DNA from: Vescimonas coprocola | GTDB taxonomy: Bacteria; Bacillota; Clostridia; Oscillospirales; Oscillospiraceae | Length of the DNA: 64,000 nt | Direction: 5' to 3' | NCBI RefSeq assembly: GCF_018408575.1 | Contig: NZ_AP023418.1 | Coordinates: 806,001-870,000 of the forward strand | Part shown: positions 52,243-60,780 of the stretch, one piece after another | Layout: every line of letters begins with the position of its first letter | How positions within the stretch are numbered: position 1 is the stretch's first letter | Notes under the pieces: model-generated | What the model was told of the DNA's origin: nothing | Databases searched by the model: none | What the model saw: the letters and a program-made list of their open reading frames with translations, nothing else | Translations under genes and position numbers: made by a program

Positions 52243-52873
52243 ATGCGTATTTTTGAAATCGTAAAAGAAAACATCAATCTGCGGGAAGCGGCAGAGCTGT
52301 ACGGGATCGATGTGAACCGATACGGCAAAGCCCTCTGCCCGTTTCACAATGACCGACATCCCAGCCTGTATGTGGCCGACGACCACTATTATTGCTTCGC
52401 CTGCGGGGAGCACGGGGGATGTGATCGACTTTGTGGGCAGGCTGTTTCAGCTTTCACCCTACGATGCGGCACGGAAGCTGATGACAGATTTTCATCTCAG
52501 CCCGGACAAGCCGCCCAGCGCAGCAGCGCTTCACGCAAAACGCATCCGAACAGAAGCACAGCAGCTCATGGAAAACGAGCGGCTGTGCTTTTCTGTTCTG
52601 TCTGATTACGCCCGTGTGCTGCGGAACTGGAAGGTGCGGTATGCGCCGCAGTCACCTGATCAACCTGTTCACGCACGGTTTACGGAAGCCTGTCGCAAGC
52701 TCGATGAAACGGAATACTATCTGGATATTTTGTGCGCCGGGGATTCCCATGAACGCGCCGAAGTGGTGCAGCACCAGATGGAAGACGGCAAGCTGGACAG
52801 GCTGCGAAGAAGATTAGAGGAAATTCACAAGGAGGAATTGGAAGATGGAAATGACACCGCAGGCGTGGCCTGA
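52243..52873 (+). pseudogene. CHC2-type zinc-finger (DnaG-like) protein, frameshifted
   Basis: Frame 1 from ATG 52243 gives MRIFEIVKENINLREAAELY and LCPFHNDRHPSLYVADDHYYCFACGEHG, the CHC2 zinc finger of DnaG-type primases. At G-run 52414-52418 (five G's; four are expected) the protein continues one frame over as DVIDFVGRLFQLSPYDAARKLMTDF and a helical tail to 52873. One extra G breaks the gene. It would load with the downstream primase-helicase for replication of the element. A GGAGGT site precedes the start. Confidence 0.8.
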
Positions 52874-54146
52874 CTGGTACGATGGCAGGCATATCAATGA
52901 AGTGCTGTTCTGCCAGCAGTTTTTGGACAAGCACCCCATGAAATGTGTGCGCGGGCGGCTGTTCACCGTGGACGGTCTCATCGAGGACGAAGGGCAGATC
53001 GGTAATCTCATTCTGGAGGAAATCTCCGGAGTTCTGACCTCCGGACTGTCCAAAGTTGTGACAAATCTGCTTGCCAGCATCAAGCTGCAAGCGTATTCAC
53101 CGCCGTTGCCCATTGAGACCGACCGTATCCATGTTTCCAACGGAACGTATTTCATAGACGGCAGCTTTACCGCCGTCAAGAGCTACTGCAACAACCGACT
53201 GACGGTTGCCTACAACCCTGACGCGCCCACTCCGAAAAAGTGGCTGCAATTCCTGTCCGAGCTGCTGCAACCGGAGGACATTCCCACCTTGCAGGAGTTT
53301 TTAGGCTACTGTCTGCTGCCAACCACCAAGGGACAGAAGATGCTCATGCTCATCGGCAAGGGCGGCGAGGGTAAAAGCCGCATCGGTCTTGTCATGCGCT
53401 CGCTGCTGGGCGACAGCATGAATACCACCAGCATCCAGAAGGTGGAGAGCAACCGGTTCAGCCGTGCGGATTTGGAAAACAAGCTCCTGATGGTAGATGA
53501 CGATATGGATATGAGCGCTCTGCCCAAGACCAACTATATCAAGTCCATCGTGACCTCCGAGTGCAAGATGGATATGGAGCGCAAGGGCGTTCAGAGCTAC
53601 CAAAGCCAGCTCTATGTGCGTTTTCTTTGCTTCGGCAACGGTGCGCTGACCGCCTTACACGACAAGTCCGACGGTTTCTTTCGCCGCCAGATCGTGCTGA
53701 CCACCAAAGACCGGCCCGCAGGCAGAGCAGACGATCCGTTTCTGGTGGACAAGCTGCTGCGGGAAAAGGAGGGCATCTTCCTCTGGTGTCTGGAGGGGCT
53801 GCACCGGCTGATCGGGGACAACTATCAGTTCACAGTCAGCTCAAAGGCCAAAGAAAATATGGAGACGGTCAAGCGCAGCAGCAACAATGTGATTGAGTTT
53901 CTGCAATCCGAGGGCTATATCCGCTTTCGGGCAGACAGCGAGGCCAGCTCCAAGGCGATCTATGAAGCCTACACAAGATGGTGCGACGATAATGCGCAGA
54001 AGCCCATGTCTGCCAACCGGGTCAGCTCTGAGCTTGCACAAAATGAGCGGCTTTACAACGTGGAGGCCACCAACAATGTCCACGTCGGCGGCAAGCGGGT
54101 GCGTGGCTTTATGGGCATTGAGGTAGTCAATCCGCTGCCGTATTGA
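52845..54146 (+). CDS. P4-type primase-helicase (DUF5906/D5-like), 433 aa
   Basis: The N-terminal part resembles the D5 N-domain (LEEISGVLTSGLSKVVTNLLASIKLQAY). The SF3/AAA helicase has Walker A LIGKGGEGKSRIGLVMRSLLG (about 165-185), Walker B KLLMVDDDMDM, sensor region FLCFGNGALTALHDKSDGFFRRQIVLTTKDRP, and a C-terminal winged-helix-like segment. It is plausibly the replication helicase of element B. AAGGAGG precedes ATG 52845; the start overlaps the CHC2 frame by 29 bp. Confidence 0.88.
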   Translation: MEMTPQAWPDWYDGRHINEVLFCQQFLDKHPMKCVRGRLFTVDGLIEDEGQIGNLILEEISGVLTSGLSKVVTNLLASIKLQAYSPPLPIETDRIHVSNGTYFIDGSFTAVKSYCNNRLTVAYNPDAPTPKKWLQFLSELLQPEDIPTLQEFLGYCLLPTTKGQKMLMLIGKGGEGKSRIGLVMRSLLGDSMNTTSIQKVESNRFSRADLENKLLMVDDDMDMSALPKTNYIKSIVTSECKMDMERKGVQSYQSQLYVRFLCFGNGALTALHDKSDGFFRRQIVLTTKDRPAGRADDPFLVDKLLREKEGIFLWCLEGLHRLIGDNYQFTVSSKAKENMETVKRSSNNVIEFLQSEGYIRFRADSEASSKAIYEAYTRWCDDNAQKPMSANRVSSELAQNERLYNVEATNNVHVGGKRVRGFMGIEVVNPLPY

Positions 54147-54661
54147 AAACGAGAAACGGACTTCAAAATTGCCGTACACGCCGTACACTCTGTACGGCTG
54201 TTTTTGATTCCATCCTAAAAAACCGCTTTTGCTTGTGCGCACCGTAAAGCATTTCACGGCAGCGTGTAAAATCTGTCGCCAAATCGGCGGCCGGTACGCA
54301 AAACCGGCGTACAGAAGCGTACAGAAGGCGGGCTTGCCGTACCAAACCGTACACCGACGGCTCTATTTTGCTATTCCAAAATCAATGCTTGTGAAATCCG
54401 TGAAGATTTTTGCCGCAGGTCGAACGGACTGCACCATCCGGTGATTTACCGAAGCGCGAAGGCGCTGCACCTGACGGCGGCATATTCTGCCGTTCCGTAT
54501 GCTCTCACACAGAACGATGAAGCCGATAGGGCGAAGTTGTGAACAGGGCATCACGGACGGAAATCTGAGCGGATTTGCGGCATGGCAGATTTTTCACTGC
54601 AAAGCGCACACAGTTCACTTACTCAAAAACCAATATCACGAAAAATGGAGGTAAAAAGTTG
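54147..54661 (+). promoter_or_regulatory. GTAC-rich region: candidate iteron origin of element B
   Basis: The 515-bp gap has no gene. It contains eight GTAC cores: 54174, 54183, 54192, then 54294, 54309, 54319, 54339 and 54349. Many have the form (G/C)CGTACA. Spacing is 9 bp in the first set and 10 or multiples near it in the second, so the sites lie on one face of the helix. An AT-rich stretch with TTGCTATTCC follows. It lies directly after the primase-helicase, where P4-type origins are found. Iteron function is inference. Confidence 0.6.
54180..54205 (+). terminator. Terminator after the primase-helicase, inside the first GTAC set
   Basis: GCCGTACA (54180-54187) pairs with TGTACGGC (54191-54198) around a 3-nt loop, then TGTTTTTG. 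Two GTAC sites form the stem. Confidence 0.65.
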
Positions 54662-54877
54662 ATGAAATCCAATCTGAGAAATGAGATCAAGTCGTACATC
54701 GTCCGTCAGGGCATGACCATGCAGGAGGTGGTCGATCTGCTGCGGGACGAACACGGCTGGTCTGACAGCGTATCAAACCTGTCCAATAAGCTCCAGCAGG
54801 AATCCCTGCGCTATGTCGAAGCTGTCCAGCTTGCCGACGCGCTGGGCTATGAAATCGTCTGGCAGAAACGAAGATAA
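54662..54877 (+). CDS. Small helix-turn-helix protein, 71 aa
   Basis: NEIKSYIVRQGMTMQEVVDLLRDEHGWSDSVSNLSNKLQQESLRYVEAVQLADALGYEIVW reads like a Cro/C1-type helix-turn-helix. This small family is often found before mob genes of Tn4451-like elements. GGAGG lies upstream of ATG 54662. It probably controls the mob genes. The next gene starts 13 bp after the stop codon. Confidence 0.7.
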   Translation: MKSNLRNEIKSYIVRQGMTMQEVVDLLRDEHGWSDSVSNLSNKLQQESLRYVEAVQLADALGYEIVWQKRR

Positions 54878-54890
54878 GGAGGGCTTTCGC

Positions 54891-55100
54891 ATGATGACAG
54901 ATGCGGAAAAGAAACTGTTGCAGGCACAGCACCGGTTGGAAGAAGCGCAGGCGCGGGATCGGGTCAAGGAGCGCAAAGCCAGAACACGCAGGCTCATTCA
55001 GGAGGGCGCAATTCTGGAAAAGGTGCTGCCAGAAGTGCGGACGATGGAGCCGACTGTACTGGAGGATTATCTGATACAGAAGCTGCCGCAGCACGATTGA
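54891..55100 (+). CDS. DUF3847-like protein, 69 aa
   Basis: A charged helical peptide (AEKKLLQAQHRLEEAQARDRVKERKARTRRLIQEGAILEKVLPE) that fits DUF3847, found upstream of MobA/MobL relaxases. It may act as an accessory mobilization protein. AAGGAGG is 7-8 bp before ATG 54891. Confidence 0.7.
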   Translation: MMTDAEKKLLQAQHRLEEAQARDRVKERKARTRRLIQEGAILEKVLPEVRTMEPTVLEDYLIQKLPQHD

Positions 55101-55451
55101 ATCTGCTGGGAGGTCTCCGGGAAACCGGGGACCTTCCTCTTTTTTCTCCCAAAGGGCGCACTTACTCACCACCCCCGAAGGGGCGGTGGTATGCCCTACG
55201 GCATCGTGCGCTCTCCGAGGGGGGATGTCGCTTTCTGCGGAAAGCGACAGACAATGCCACAGCATTTGCGGATGCTGCTGTCATCGTCTGCGCGATTGGG
55301 CAAATACCGTCGCTTCAACCGACGCTATTTTCCAACCGCCTGCGCAAACCTGCCACCGGCAGCTTTGCCGCAGAAATGGACAGGCGTTCAGCCCGTCCAT
55401 TTTCTCTTTTACAAAAGAGAAACAGAAAAAAGAAAACGAGGTGAACGAACA
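55101..55451. other. oriT-containing region before the relaxase
   Basis: No gene. Its left part is an imperfect hairpin after DUF3847; 55150-55189 holds the oriT match described separately; the rest (55190-55440) shows nothing I can name beyond CTTTT runs near the mobA/L site. Confidence 0.6.
55150..55189 (-). other. oriT: MOBQ (IncQ-like) oriT core and inverted repeat
   Basis: On the minus strand TAAGTGCGCCCTTT (55163-55150) matches the nick region of the IncQ plasmids R1162/RSF1010 (TAAGTGCGCCCT, cut between G and C), as I remember it. Just 5' of it lies an imperfect inverted repeat, ACCACCGCCCC-TTC-GGGGGTGGT (55189-55167), which is the position of the IncQ relaxase-binding repeat. The MobA/MobL relaxase gene follows on the plus strand. 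Confidence 0.78.
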
Positions 55452-57147
55452 ATGGCAATTTACCATCTGGAAGCGAAGGTGGTCAGCCGGGGTGCGGGAC
55501 GCTCCGCTGTGGCCGCCTCCGCTTATCTGAGCTGCTCCCGCTTGTATAACGATTACGACGGGATACAGCATGACTACACAAAAAAACAGGGACTTGTCTG
55601 GCAGGAAGTGTTTCTGCCGGAATATGCCCCTGCAGGAATGGCAAGATCGTGAAAAGCTCTGGAACGCCGTGGAGGAAGTGGAGACAGCCAAAGACAGCCG
55701 TTTGGCACGGGAATTTGTCGTTGCCTTGCCCATAGAGCTGAACCGTGAGGAGCAGATTGAGTTGCTGCAAGAATTTATCCGGGAGCAGTTTGTGGCCGAT
55801 GGAATGTGCGCCGACGCAGCCATCCACGACACCGACGGTCGCAACCCTCATGCCCACATTCTCTTGACGGTGCGCCCGTTGGATGAGCAGGGACACTGGC
55901 AGTACAAGACCGAGAAGGAATATCTCTGCATGAGAAACGGTGAGGAACGAGGTTTTACTGCCGCTGAGTTTAAGGCGGCACAGAACGAGCGATGGGAGAA
56001 ACAATATCCCTACAAGGTCGGCAAAAAGAAGGTGTATATGGTTCCTTCCGAGGCCGATGCGCAGGGGCTTGCCCGTGCAGATAAGCACCCCAAAAGCACC
56101 CGCTACGGCAGACAGAATCCTATCTCCGAGCGCTGGAACAGTGAGGAGCAGCTTGCGGCATGGCGGGCTGCATGGGCGGATGTGACCAATCTCTATCTGG
56201 AGCGCGCCGGACGGGCGGAGCGAATCGACCACCGCAGCAACGCAGCCAGAGGTCTGGATGAGCAGCCTACCATCCATGAGGGAGTGACCGCACGGGCGCT
56301 GGAGCGGAAAGGGATCATTGCTGACCGCTGCGAGATCAACCGGCAGATCAAGGCGGACAATGCCTTGCTGCGGGAGCTGAAAGCTGCGGTCAGGAAGCTG
56401 GCACAGGCGGTAAAGAACACCCTCCCGGTTATTGCCGAGGCGATGGAAAAGCTGCGGGCAAATATGATTGTTTTCCGCTATCAGCTGCGGCATATCGGCC
56501 GGGGCAGGCAGCGCATGAAAGATTATATCCACGCGGTTCAGCCGAATCTGGTGCGCTATACCGAGCTGGTTCAGGAGATTCGGGGCAAGGGCAAGGAACG
56601 CAAGTCTTTGCTTGCCCAAAAGAAGGAGACACCCCTCTATCTCATCCCGAAGCAGTGTGAACTGTCCCGCCATATTGCGGAGCTGACCGAGGAATTGGAA
56701 GAGCTGAAATCCGAGAAGGATATGCTGCTGCACTCGCTGGAATGCAGTGACGATGCCGGTATCGCTGCTGTGAAAAAGGACATTTCCACGATGGAAGCCG
56801 CACTAAAAAAGCTGTCGCAACAGGAAGAAAAGTACACGGCTGAGCTGAACGACGCTTTGCAGCAGTATGCTGATTTGAAGACGCAATCGGCAGAATTCGA
56901 CCCAGACGAATTGCAGGACGCAAGGCTCGACCTGCGTCCTGCAATGGAGCGCTCTGTGGTTGACCGTGTGCAGTCTGCTTACGGAGATAAGTACGATTAC
57001 TTGATGATGTACGACAGCAAGCGGGATGTTGCTGATATACTTCATGAGGAAACGGAAGCTCGCTCCATCCGTGAACATCTGCGTCAGAAACAGCAGGCAC
57101 AGCAGAAGCAAAACAAGAAGAACAGCAGAGACACTTGGGAACGATAA
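55452..57147 (+). pseudogene. MobA/MobL relaxase, frameshifted
   Basis: ATG 55452 opens AIYHLEAKVVSRGAGRSAVAASAYLSCSRLYND, the MobA/L start, and runs to about 55630 (EVFLPEYAP). An extra base in GCCCCTGCAG (55626-55635) moves the frame; it continues as EWQDREKLWNAVEEVETAKDSRLAREFVVALP, then IHDTDGRNPHAHILLTVRPLDE with the HxH metal motif (HAHILLT). A coiled-coil C-terminal region follows (about codons 300-460). With the base removed it is a full ~565-aa relaxase. As it stands, no active relaxase is made. Confidence 0.82.
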
Positions 57148-57215
57148 TATATATATGCTACCACATTCTTGCGCTTACCTCTATCCCAACTATTGACATA
57201 GAGCCGCACAAATTT

Positions 57216-57251
57216 AAAGGAGCACGGTCGTGGCTGACCGTGCTCCTTTAG
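57216..57251. terminator. Terminator after mobA/L
   Basis: AAAGGAGCACGGTC (57216-57229) pairs perfectly with GACCGTGCTCCTTT (57236-57249) around a 6-nt loop. Confidence 0.85.
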
Positions 57252-57323
57252 CATCGCTTGCGATGCATAGTCACAGATGGAATCTGTGTCAAAGGGGTTC
57301 GAGGATTTTATCCCAGACAGGCG

Positions 57324-57363
57324 ATTTATAAGCCCCTGCTGCGGCAGGGGCTTATAAATTTTG
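57324..57363. terminator. 16-bp perfect hairpin
   Basis: ATTTATAAGCCCCTGC (57324-57339) pairs with GCAGGGGCTTATAAAT (57344-57359) around TGCG; TTTTG follows on plus. It is the last strong structure before composition drops, so it may mark the element end. Confidence 0.7.
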
Positions 57364-57417
57364 CATGAGTGGGTACCGCCATGCATTGCTCGTTAAGATC
57401 GTGCCCAACTTTTTTAC

Positions 57418-57591
57418 TTACGCCGCATCGAATATTTGCGAGATAACAGCCCCTGTATATGCGCCTGCTGCACTGGCAATTAAGTTCACAAGTTCAGATT
57501 TTGCTTTTTGCTCACTTAACTTCAACAATTCATCACCACGAGGAGAACAGTCGTATGCGTTAGCACCATGTGGCGAGCCACATTTCGTCAT
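57418..57591 (-). CDS. Possible 57-aa peptide (unrecognised)
   Basis: The frame reads MTKCGSPHGANAYDCSPRGD, then ELLKLSEQKAKSELVNLIAS and AAGAYTGAVISQIFDAA. Two cysteines sit in repeated C-x-SP elements (CGSPHG, CSPRG), and the C-terminal third is hydrophobic and helical. There is no strong ribosome-binding site before ATG 57591. A fragment of a lost gene or a small secreted or modified peptide are both possible. Confidence 0.3.
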   Translation of the reverse strand: MTKCGSPHGANAYDCSPRGDELLKLSEQKAKSELVNLIASAAGAYTGAVISQIFDAA

Positions 57592-57768
57592 TTCATAGGC
57601 TCACTAAAGAAGAGAAACCATTATCTCAGCTTATCGTTTCGATTTCTCCAAGCAAATCATTTTTTCCTGAGTTGCTAATTTTATCTGCAAAATTGACTTA
57701 TTTATGAGGACTATCATAATCTGCACGCGCTGGAACACAAGAGCAACTTTTTGAAATAACGTACCTTT

Positions 57769-57797
57769 GAGGAGTCTGGACTGGCTCCTCTTTTTTG
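57769..57797 (+). terminator. Terminator with no gene in front
   Basis: GAGGAGTC (57769-57776) pairs with GGCTCCTC (57783-57790), then TTTTTT. It faces right. The gene it once served is not recognisable. Confidence 0.7.
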
Positions 57798-57914
57798 TTG
57801 CACAAATTGTGCAGGCGGTGCTTGCACAATTATCAACCTAACATCTGCATTCCATACAATCTCGATATTGTCCTCCTGTTGTTCTGCGTTATGCTTTCTC
57901 CGTGCATTTTCGTA

Positions 57915-58904
57915 TTATTTATTCTGCCATCTGACTTCGCCCTTGGACAGAAGCGGATAACAGATCAGCTGATCTGAATCCAGATTTTCCGCATGCATGT
58001 CAACCGCTGTGATCTGATGATTATCATAAGTCGTATAATAATAAATACCTTTTGCTGTATTACAACAGGACGTGTATATCGTGATCTCATATTTGCCTTC
58101 TGTCACCTCACAGCATCCACGCTGCTGATCTACGGATCCTAAGATATGGAAGAACTGGCTTACACTCTCATCCTCTTCTTCACCGGAGATCGAATTTAAT
58201 TTTGTAAAGGCAACTTTCACAAATCTTGACTGGCTGGAAAGATCTCCAGGTATTCCCATTCCACCCATTCCTCTGCTATATGCATCAAGCTGTAATACTC
58301 CTGCAAAAGTACTCTCCGGCTGTTTTCTGGATACTCCGGCATAATTATTCAGTGCAAACATCTGACTCGGGAATGGTGGATTATTGGTAAGCACTCCTAC
58401 CGGATTATCATATACATGCAGCCCATCTTTCATAGACTCAACAACGATACAGGAGTCTTTGTCTGCAATGATCCAGTGAAGCTGTGCTGTCGGCAGCTGT
58501 TCACTGAATGCTGTGCCTGTCAGTCTCATTGCTGCCAGCTTCTCTCTCGCCTCTGCTACAGTAGCACACTGTGTAAGGATCCATGGGATGAACTCGAACT
58601 GTGCCACCTGGCTGACTTCTGTTTCATCTTCCGGCAAAGCTTCTTCATATGCCGCATTGCCGACAAAATTAAGACCTGCCATTCCAAGGCCTTTTTCATT
58701 AACAGCATCATAATAAAGCGGATAACCTCCTGCAACAAATGCCATTCCGATCAAAGCATAATGGCTTTTTATCTTCCCGGCAAACCGGAAATCAAATTCG
58801 TAATTTCTTGGCGTTATCGTGATCTGTTCCCCATAGGAAAATTCATAATCAAGCGTTCTGCCCATATAAAAATCTTTTGTTTTGTAAGTTGCTGCTGTAC
58901 ACAT
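57915..58904 (-). CDS. Choloylglycine hydrolase family (bile salt hydrolase-like), 329 aa
   Basis: Ntn-hydrolase. I start it at ATG 58904 so that Cys2 (M-CTAATYKT) is exposed after Met removal; AAGAGGTG is 7 bp upstream. Further active-site positions: Arg16 and Asp19 in MGRTLDYEF, Asn in NEKGLGMAGLNF, Asn in VLTNNPPFPSQMF, Arg in SSQSRFVKVAF. These match bile salt hydrolase or penicillin V acylase; the gut setting and the ANNP-like LTNNP pattern favour bile salt hydrolase. It is AT-rich relative to the core, with different codon use, so acquired. Confidence 0.85.
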   Translation of the reverse strand: MCTAATYKTKDFYMGRTLDYEFSYGEQITITPRNYEFDFRFAGKIKSHYALIGMAFVAGGYPLYYDAVNEKGLGMAGLNFVGNAAYEEALPEDETEVSQVAQFEFIPWILTQCATVAEAREKLAAMRLTGTAFSEQLPTAQLHWIIADKDSCIVVESMKDGLHVYDNPVGVLTNNPPFPSQMFALNNYAGVSRKQPESTFAGVLQLDAYSRGMGGMGIPGDLSSQSRFVKVAFTKLNSISGEEEDESVSQFFHILGSVDQQRGCCEVTEGKYEITIYTSCCNTAKGIYYYTTYDNHQITAVDMHAENLDSDQLICYPLLSKGEVRWQNK

Positions 58905-59157
58905 ATCGAACACCTCTTCTTTCTGCTATAATAGTCCTGCAAACAATCTCATAAACAACTGTCCGAGCCATAAATATGCACTCCGTCCTGTGCGGTACTT
59001 TTCGGTCACTTCCCTGCATTCATTCGAGGATTTTTCTTTACACAATAACTCCATATAATTACCGGAATCAGACAAAGCCGAAAAAAGAAAGAAGATTAGG
59101 AACCGTAATAATTCTATTCAAATTTTCTTTCTGATTCACTTCACTCTGCATGTACGG
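58905..59157. other. Gap upstream of the bile-salt-hydrolase-like gene
   Basis: 253 bp, AT-rich, no gene seen. It must contain the promoter of the 57915-58904 gene, but no strong pair of -35/-10 boxes stands out. Confidence 0.4.
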
Positions 59158-60204
59158 TCACCTCACTTTCCTTTTTTTAGGCATAAACCAATAAAATATA
59201 ACACAAAATGCTAAAGCAAACACAACACCAAAAACATTTTGACTCACTCTAAGACTAACCGCTCCTTGTAGTCCATATGTCTCTGCAGCAATGGCTAAAG
59301 CACCAAATGTGTTAAATACTGCCTGCCAGCCATATTGTGCTGAAAATCCTACACCGATTCCACCAAGAATTCCTATATATGCATAGATTGACGAAGGAAG
59401 CAGAAAATATAATACTGTAAAACATATAACACCTGCAATATTTCCGACAATCCTTTTACGGACTCTGTAGTGCATATCTTCCATAGACGGCAAAATCACG
59501 GACATGGCCGCAATACCAGCCCACATTGCACGTGGCATATTACAAAGTTCTGCAATGCAAAGGACAATCGGTACGCATAAAATCTGACATATCTGCCATT
59601 TTGTTCTGGAAGAAGTGATATCAAATTCTTGTATCAGATCTTTCAGATTTCTTTTATAAGTTCTGTTTTTATGATTTCGATAAAATACGAAGCAGGTAAG
59701 TGCTGCACCTAAAGCCATTCCGACTAATCGCATCTGATAGCTTTTTCCCGTAACATCATAACCATATAGCAGCAGATACCCAAGAACCAATGTAGATTGA
59801 TTAAACATGGATGGATTATGGCATCCGAACAGAATCAACACAGCCAGTGCCGCAATATTTAACAGCATTCCCAATACCGGTGAAAACTGATTTGCTAAAT
59901 GCGGACATACAGTCATAATTACAAAGAACAAAGCCAAAAGCATCGTAGATTGTCCGGTGTGGATCCCCAGATCCGCATTCCTAAACACCATGAGACATAA
60001 TAAGACTACTACACCTACAATGCTGTTCTCATTTCCAAATAGGATGCTGAAAATACTAACAAAGAAAAAACAAAATGCCATTGTAGCAGCTATCTTCACC
60101 AGATATACCCACATATGATATAGTTTTTCTTTTAGTGTTTCACTCTTTTTCAACAGGTTTTTAGAACCTGCCTGATTTAACTGCAACTCCTGATAAAATG
60201 TCAT
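59158..60204 (-). CDS. FUSC family (fusaric acid resistance-like) membrane protein, 348 aa
   Basis: There are about 9-10 hydrophobic segments in two clusters (residues 38-160 and 210-340) around a hydrophilic cytoplasmic stretch (YRNHKNRTYKRNLKDLIQEFD). ADLGIHTGQSTMLLALFFVIM in the first cluster and RAMWAGIAAMSVILPSMEDMHYRVRKRIVGNIAG in the second fit the FUSC pattern. Exporter function is assumed from the family; substrate unknown. AT-rich. GGGAG precedes ATG 60204. It lies 33 bp after the kinase fragment. Confidence 0.8.
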   Translation of the reverse strand: MTFYQELQLNQAGSKNLLKKSETLKEKLYHMWVYLVKIAATMAFCFFFVSIFSILFGNENSIVGVVVLLCLMVFRNADLGIHTGQSTMLLALFFVIMTVCPHLANQFSPVLGMLLNIAALAVLILFGCHNPSMFNQSTLVLGYLLLYGYDVTGKSYQMRLVGMALGAALTCFVFYRNHKNRTYKRNLKDLIQEFDITSSRTKWQICQILCVPIVLCIAELCNMPRAMWAGIAAMSVILPSMEDMHYRVRKRIVGNIAGVICFTVLYFLLPSSIYAYIGILGGIGVGFSAQYGWQAVFNTFGALAIAAETYGLQGAVSLRVSQNVFGVVFALAFCVIFYWFMPKKRKVR

Positions 60205-60237
60205 ATAAATACTCCCATCTTCTAATTTATCTTAAAA

Positions 60238-60690
60238 CTAGATAATCTCATCTTTCTGCTTTGGCAGCTCTATAACAAATCTGCATCCACCATATTCACG
60301 GTTTTCTGCTTTGATTGTTCCTCCGGCACTATCTACAATCCGTTTTACAAGTGCAAGACCTAGGCCATTTCCTTCTGCTTTATGAGATCCATCTACCTGA
60401 TAGAACTTGTCAAATATTCTGGATTTTACATCATCCTCTATTCCTGGTCCTTCATCTTCCAGAATGAACTTAACAGAATCCTGTTCTTGTTTCAGAAACA
60501 TCGTAATTGTCCCCTTTGAAGGGCTGAACTTAATCGCATTATCTAAAAGATTTATCCAGATATGCATAAAAAGTCCTTCATTCGCAGTATATTTAACTTC
60601 CTCCAATTCTACCTGAAAACCAATTTCTTTTTCTGTCCATTTTGTTTCCAATGAAAGAACTGCCTGGCGGATCTGTTCATCCAGACGATT
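60238..60690 (-). pseudogene. C-terminal fragment of a sensor histidine kinase
   Basis: From RLDEQIRQAVLSLETKWTEKEIGFQVELEEVKY the frame gives the HATPase part: N box WINLLDNAIKFSP, G1 LEDEGPGIED, G2 KAEGNGLGLALVKRIVDSAGG. The sensor and H box are missing. In front of it, in the same frame, is a piece of a different gene (60691-60780), so the kinase was cut by a rearrangement. Confidence 0.8.
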
Positions 60691-60780
60691 ATCGTCAATA
60701 AACGCACAAACTATTCGAACGCCTGCTACATCATTGAGATATGTCTGTATTCTCGTCTGAGTTGCTTTGTACATTGGACA
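60691..60780 (-). pseudogene. RelA/SpoT-like remnant between kinase and permease
   Basis: The frame reads MYKATQTRIQTYLNDVAGVRIVCAFIDD (broken up: YLNDVAGVRIVCAFIDD is the part I rely on). It resembles the 'LNDIAGVRVICSFIDDIY' core of RelA/SpoT-type ppGpp synthetases. Only about 30 codons remain. The same bases, read in another frame, form the last residues of the AI-2E-type permease (SNSDENTDISQ). Confidence 0.55.

Larger units (their letters stand above)
57148..57914. other. 767-bp non-coding stretch at the right end of element B
   Basis: It contains three strong hairpins (57216, 57324, 57769), a possible 57-aa minus frame (57418-57591), an inverted TTGCACAA motif (57798-57813) and no recognised gene. 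Other open frames here have no ribosome-binding site or family pattern. Confidence 0.6.

Noticed and set aside
57365-57598. 77-codon plus-strand frame
   Set aside because: No ribosome-binding site; it opens inside a terminator region and overlaps the more protein-like minus frame at 57418-57591.
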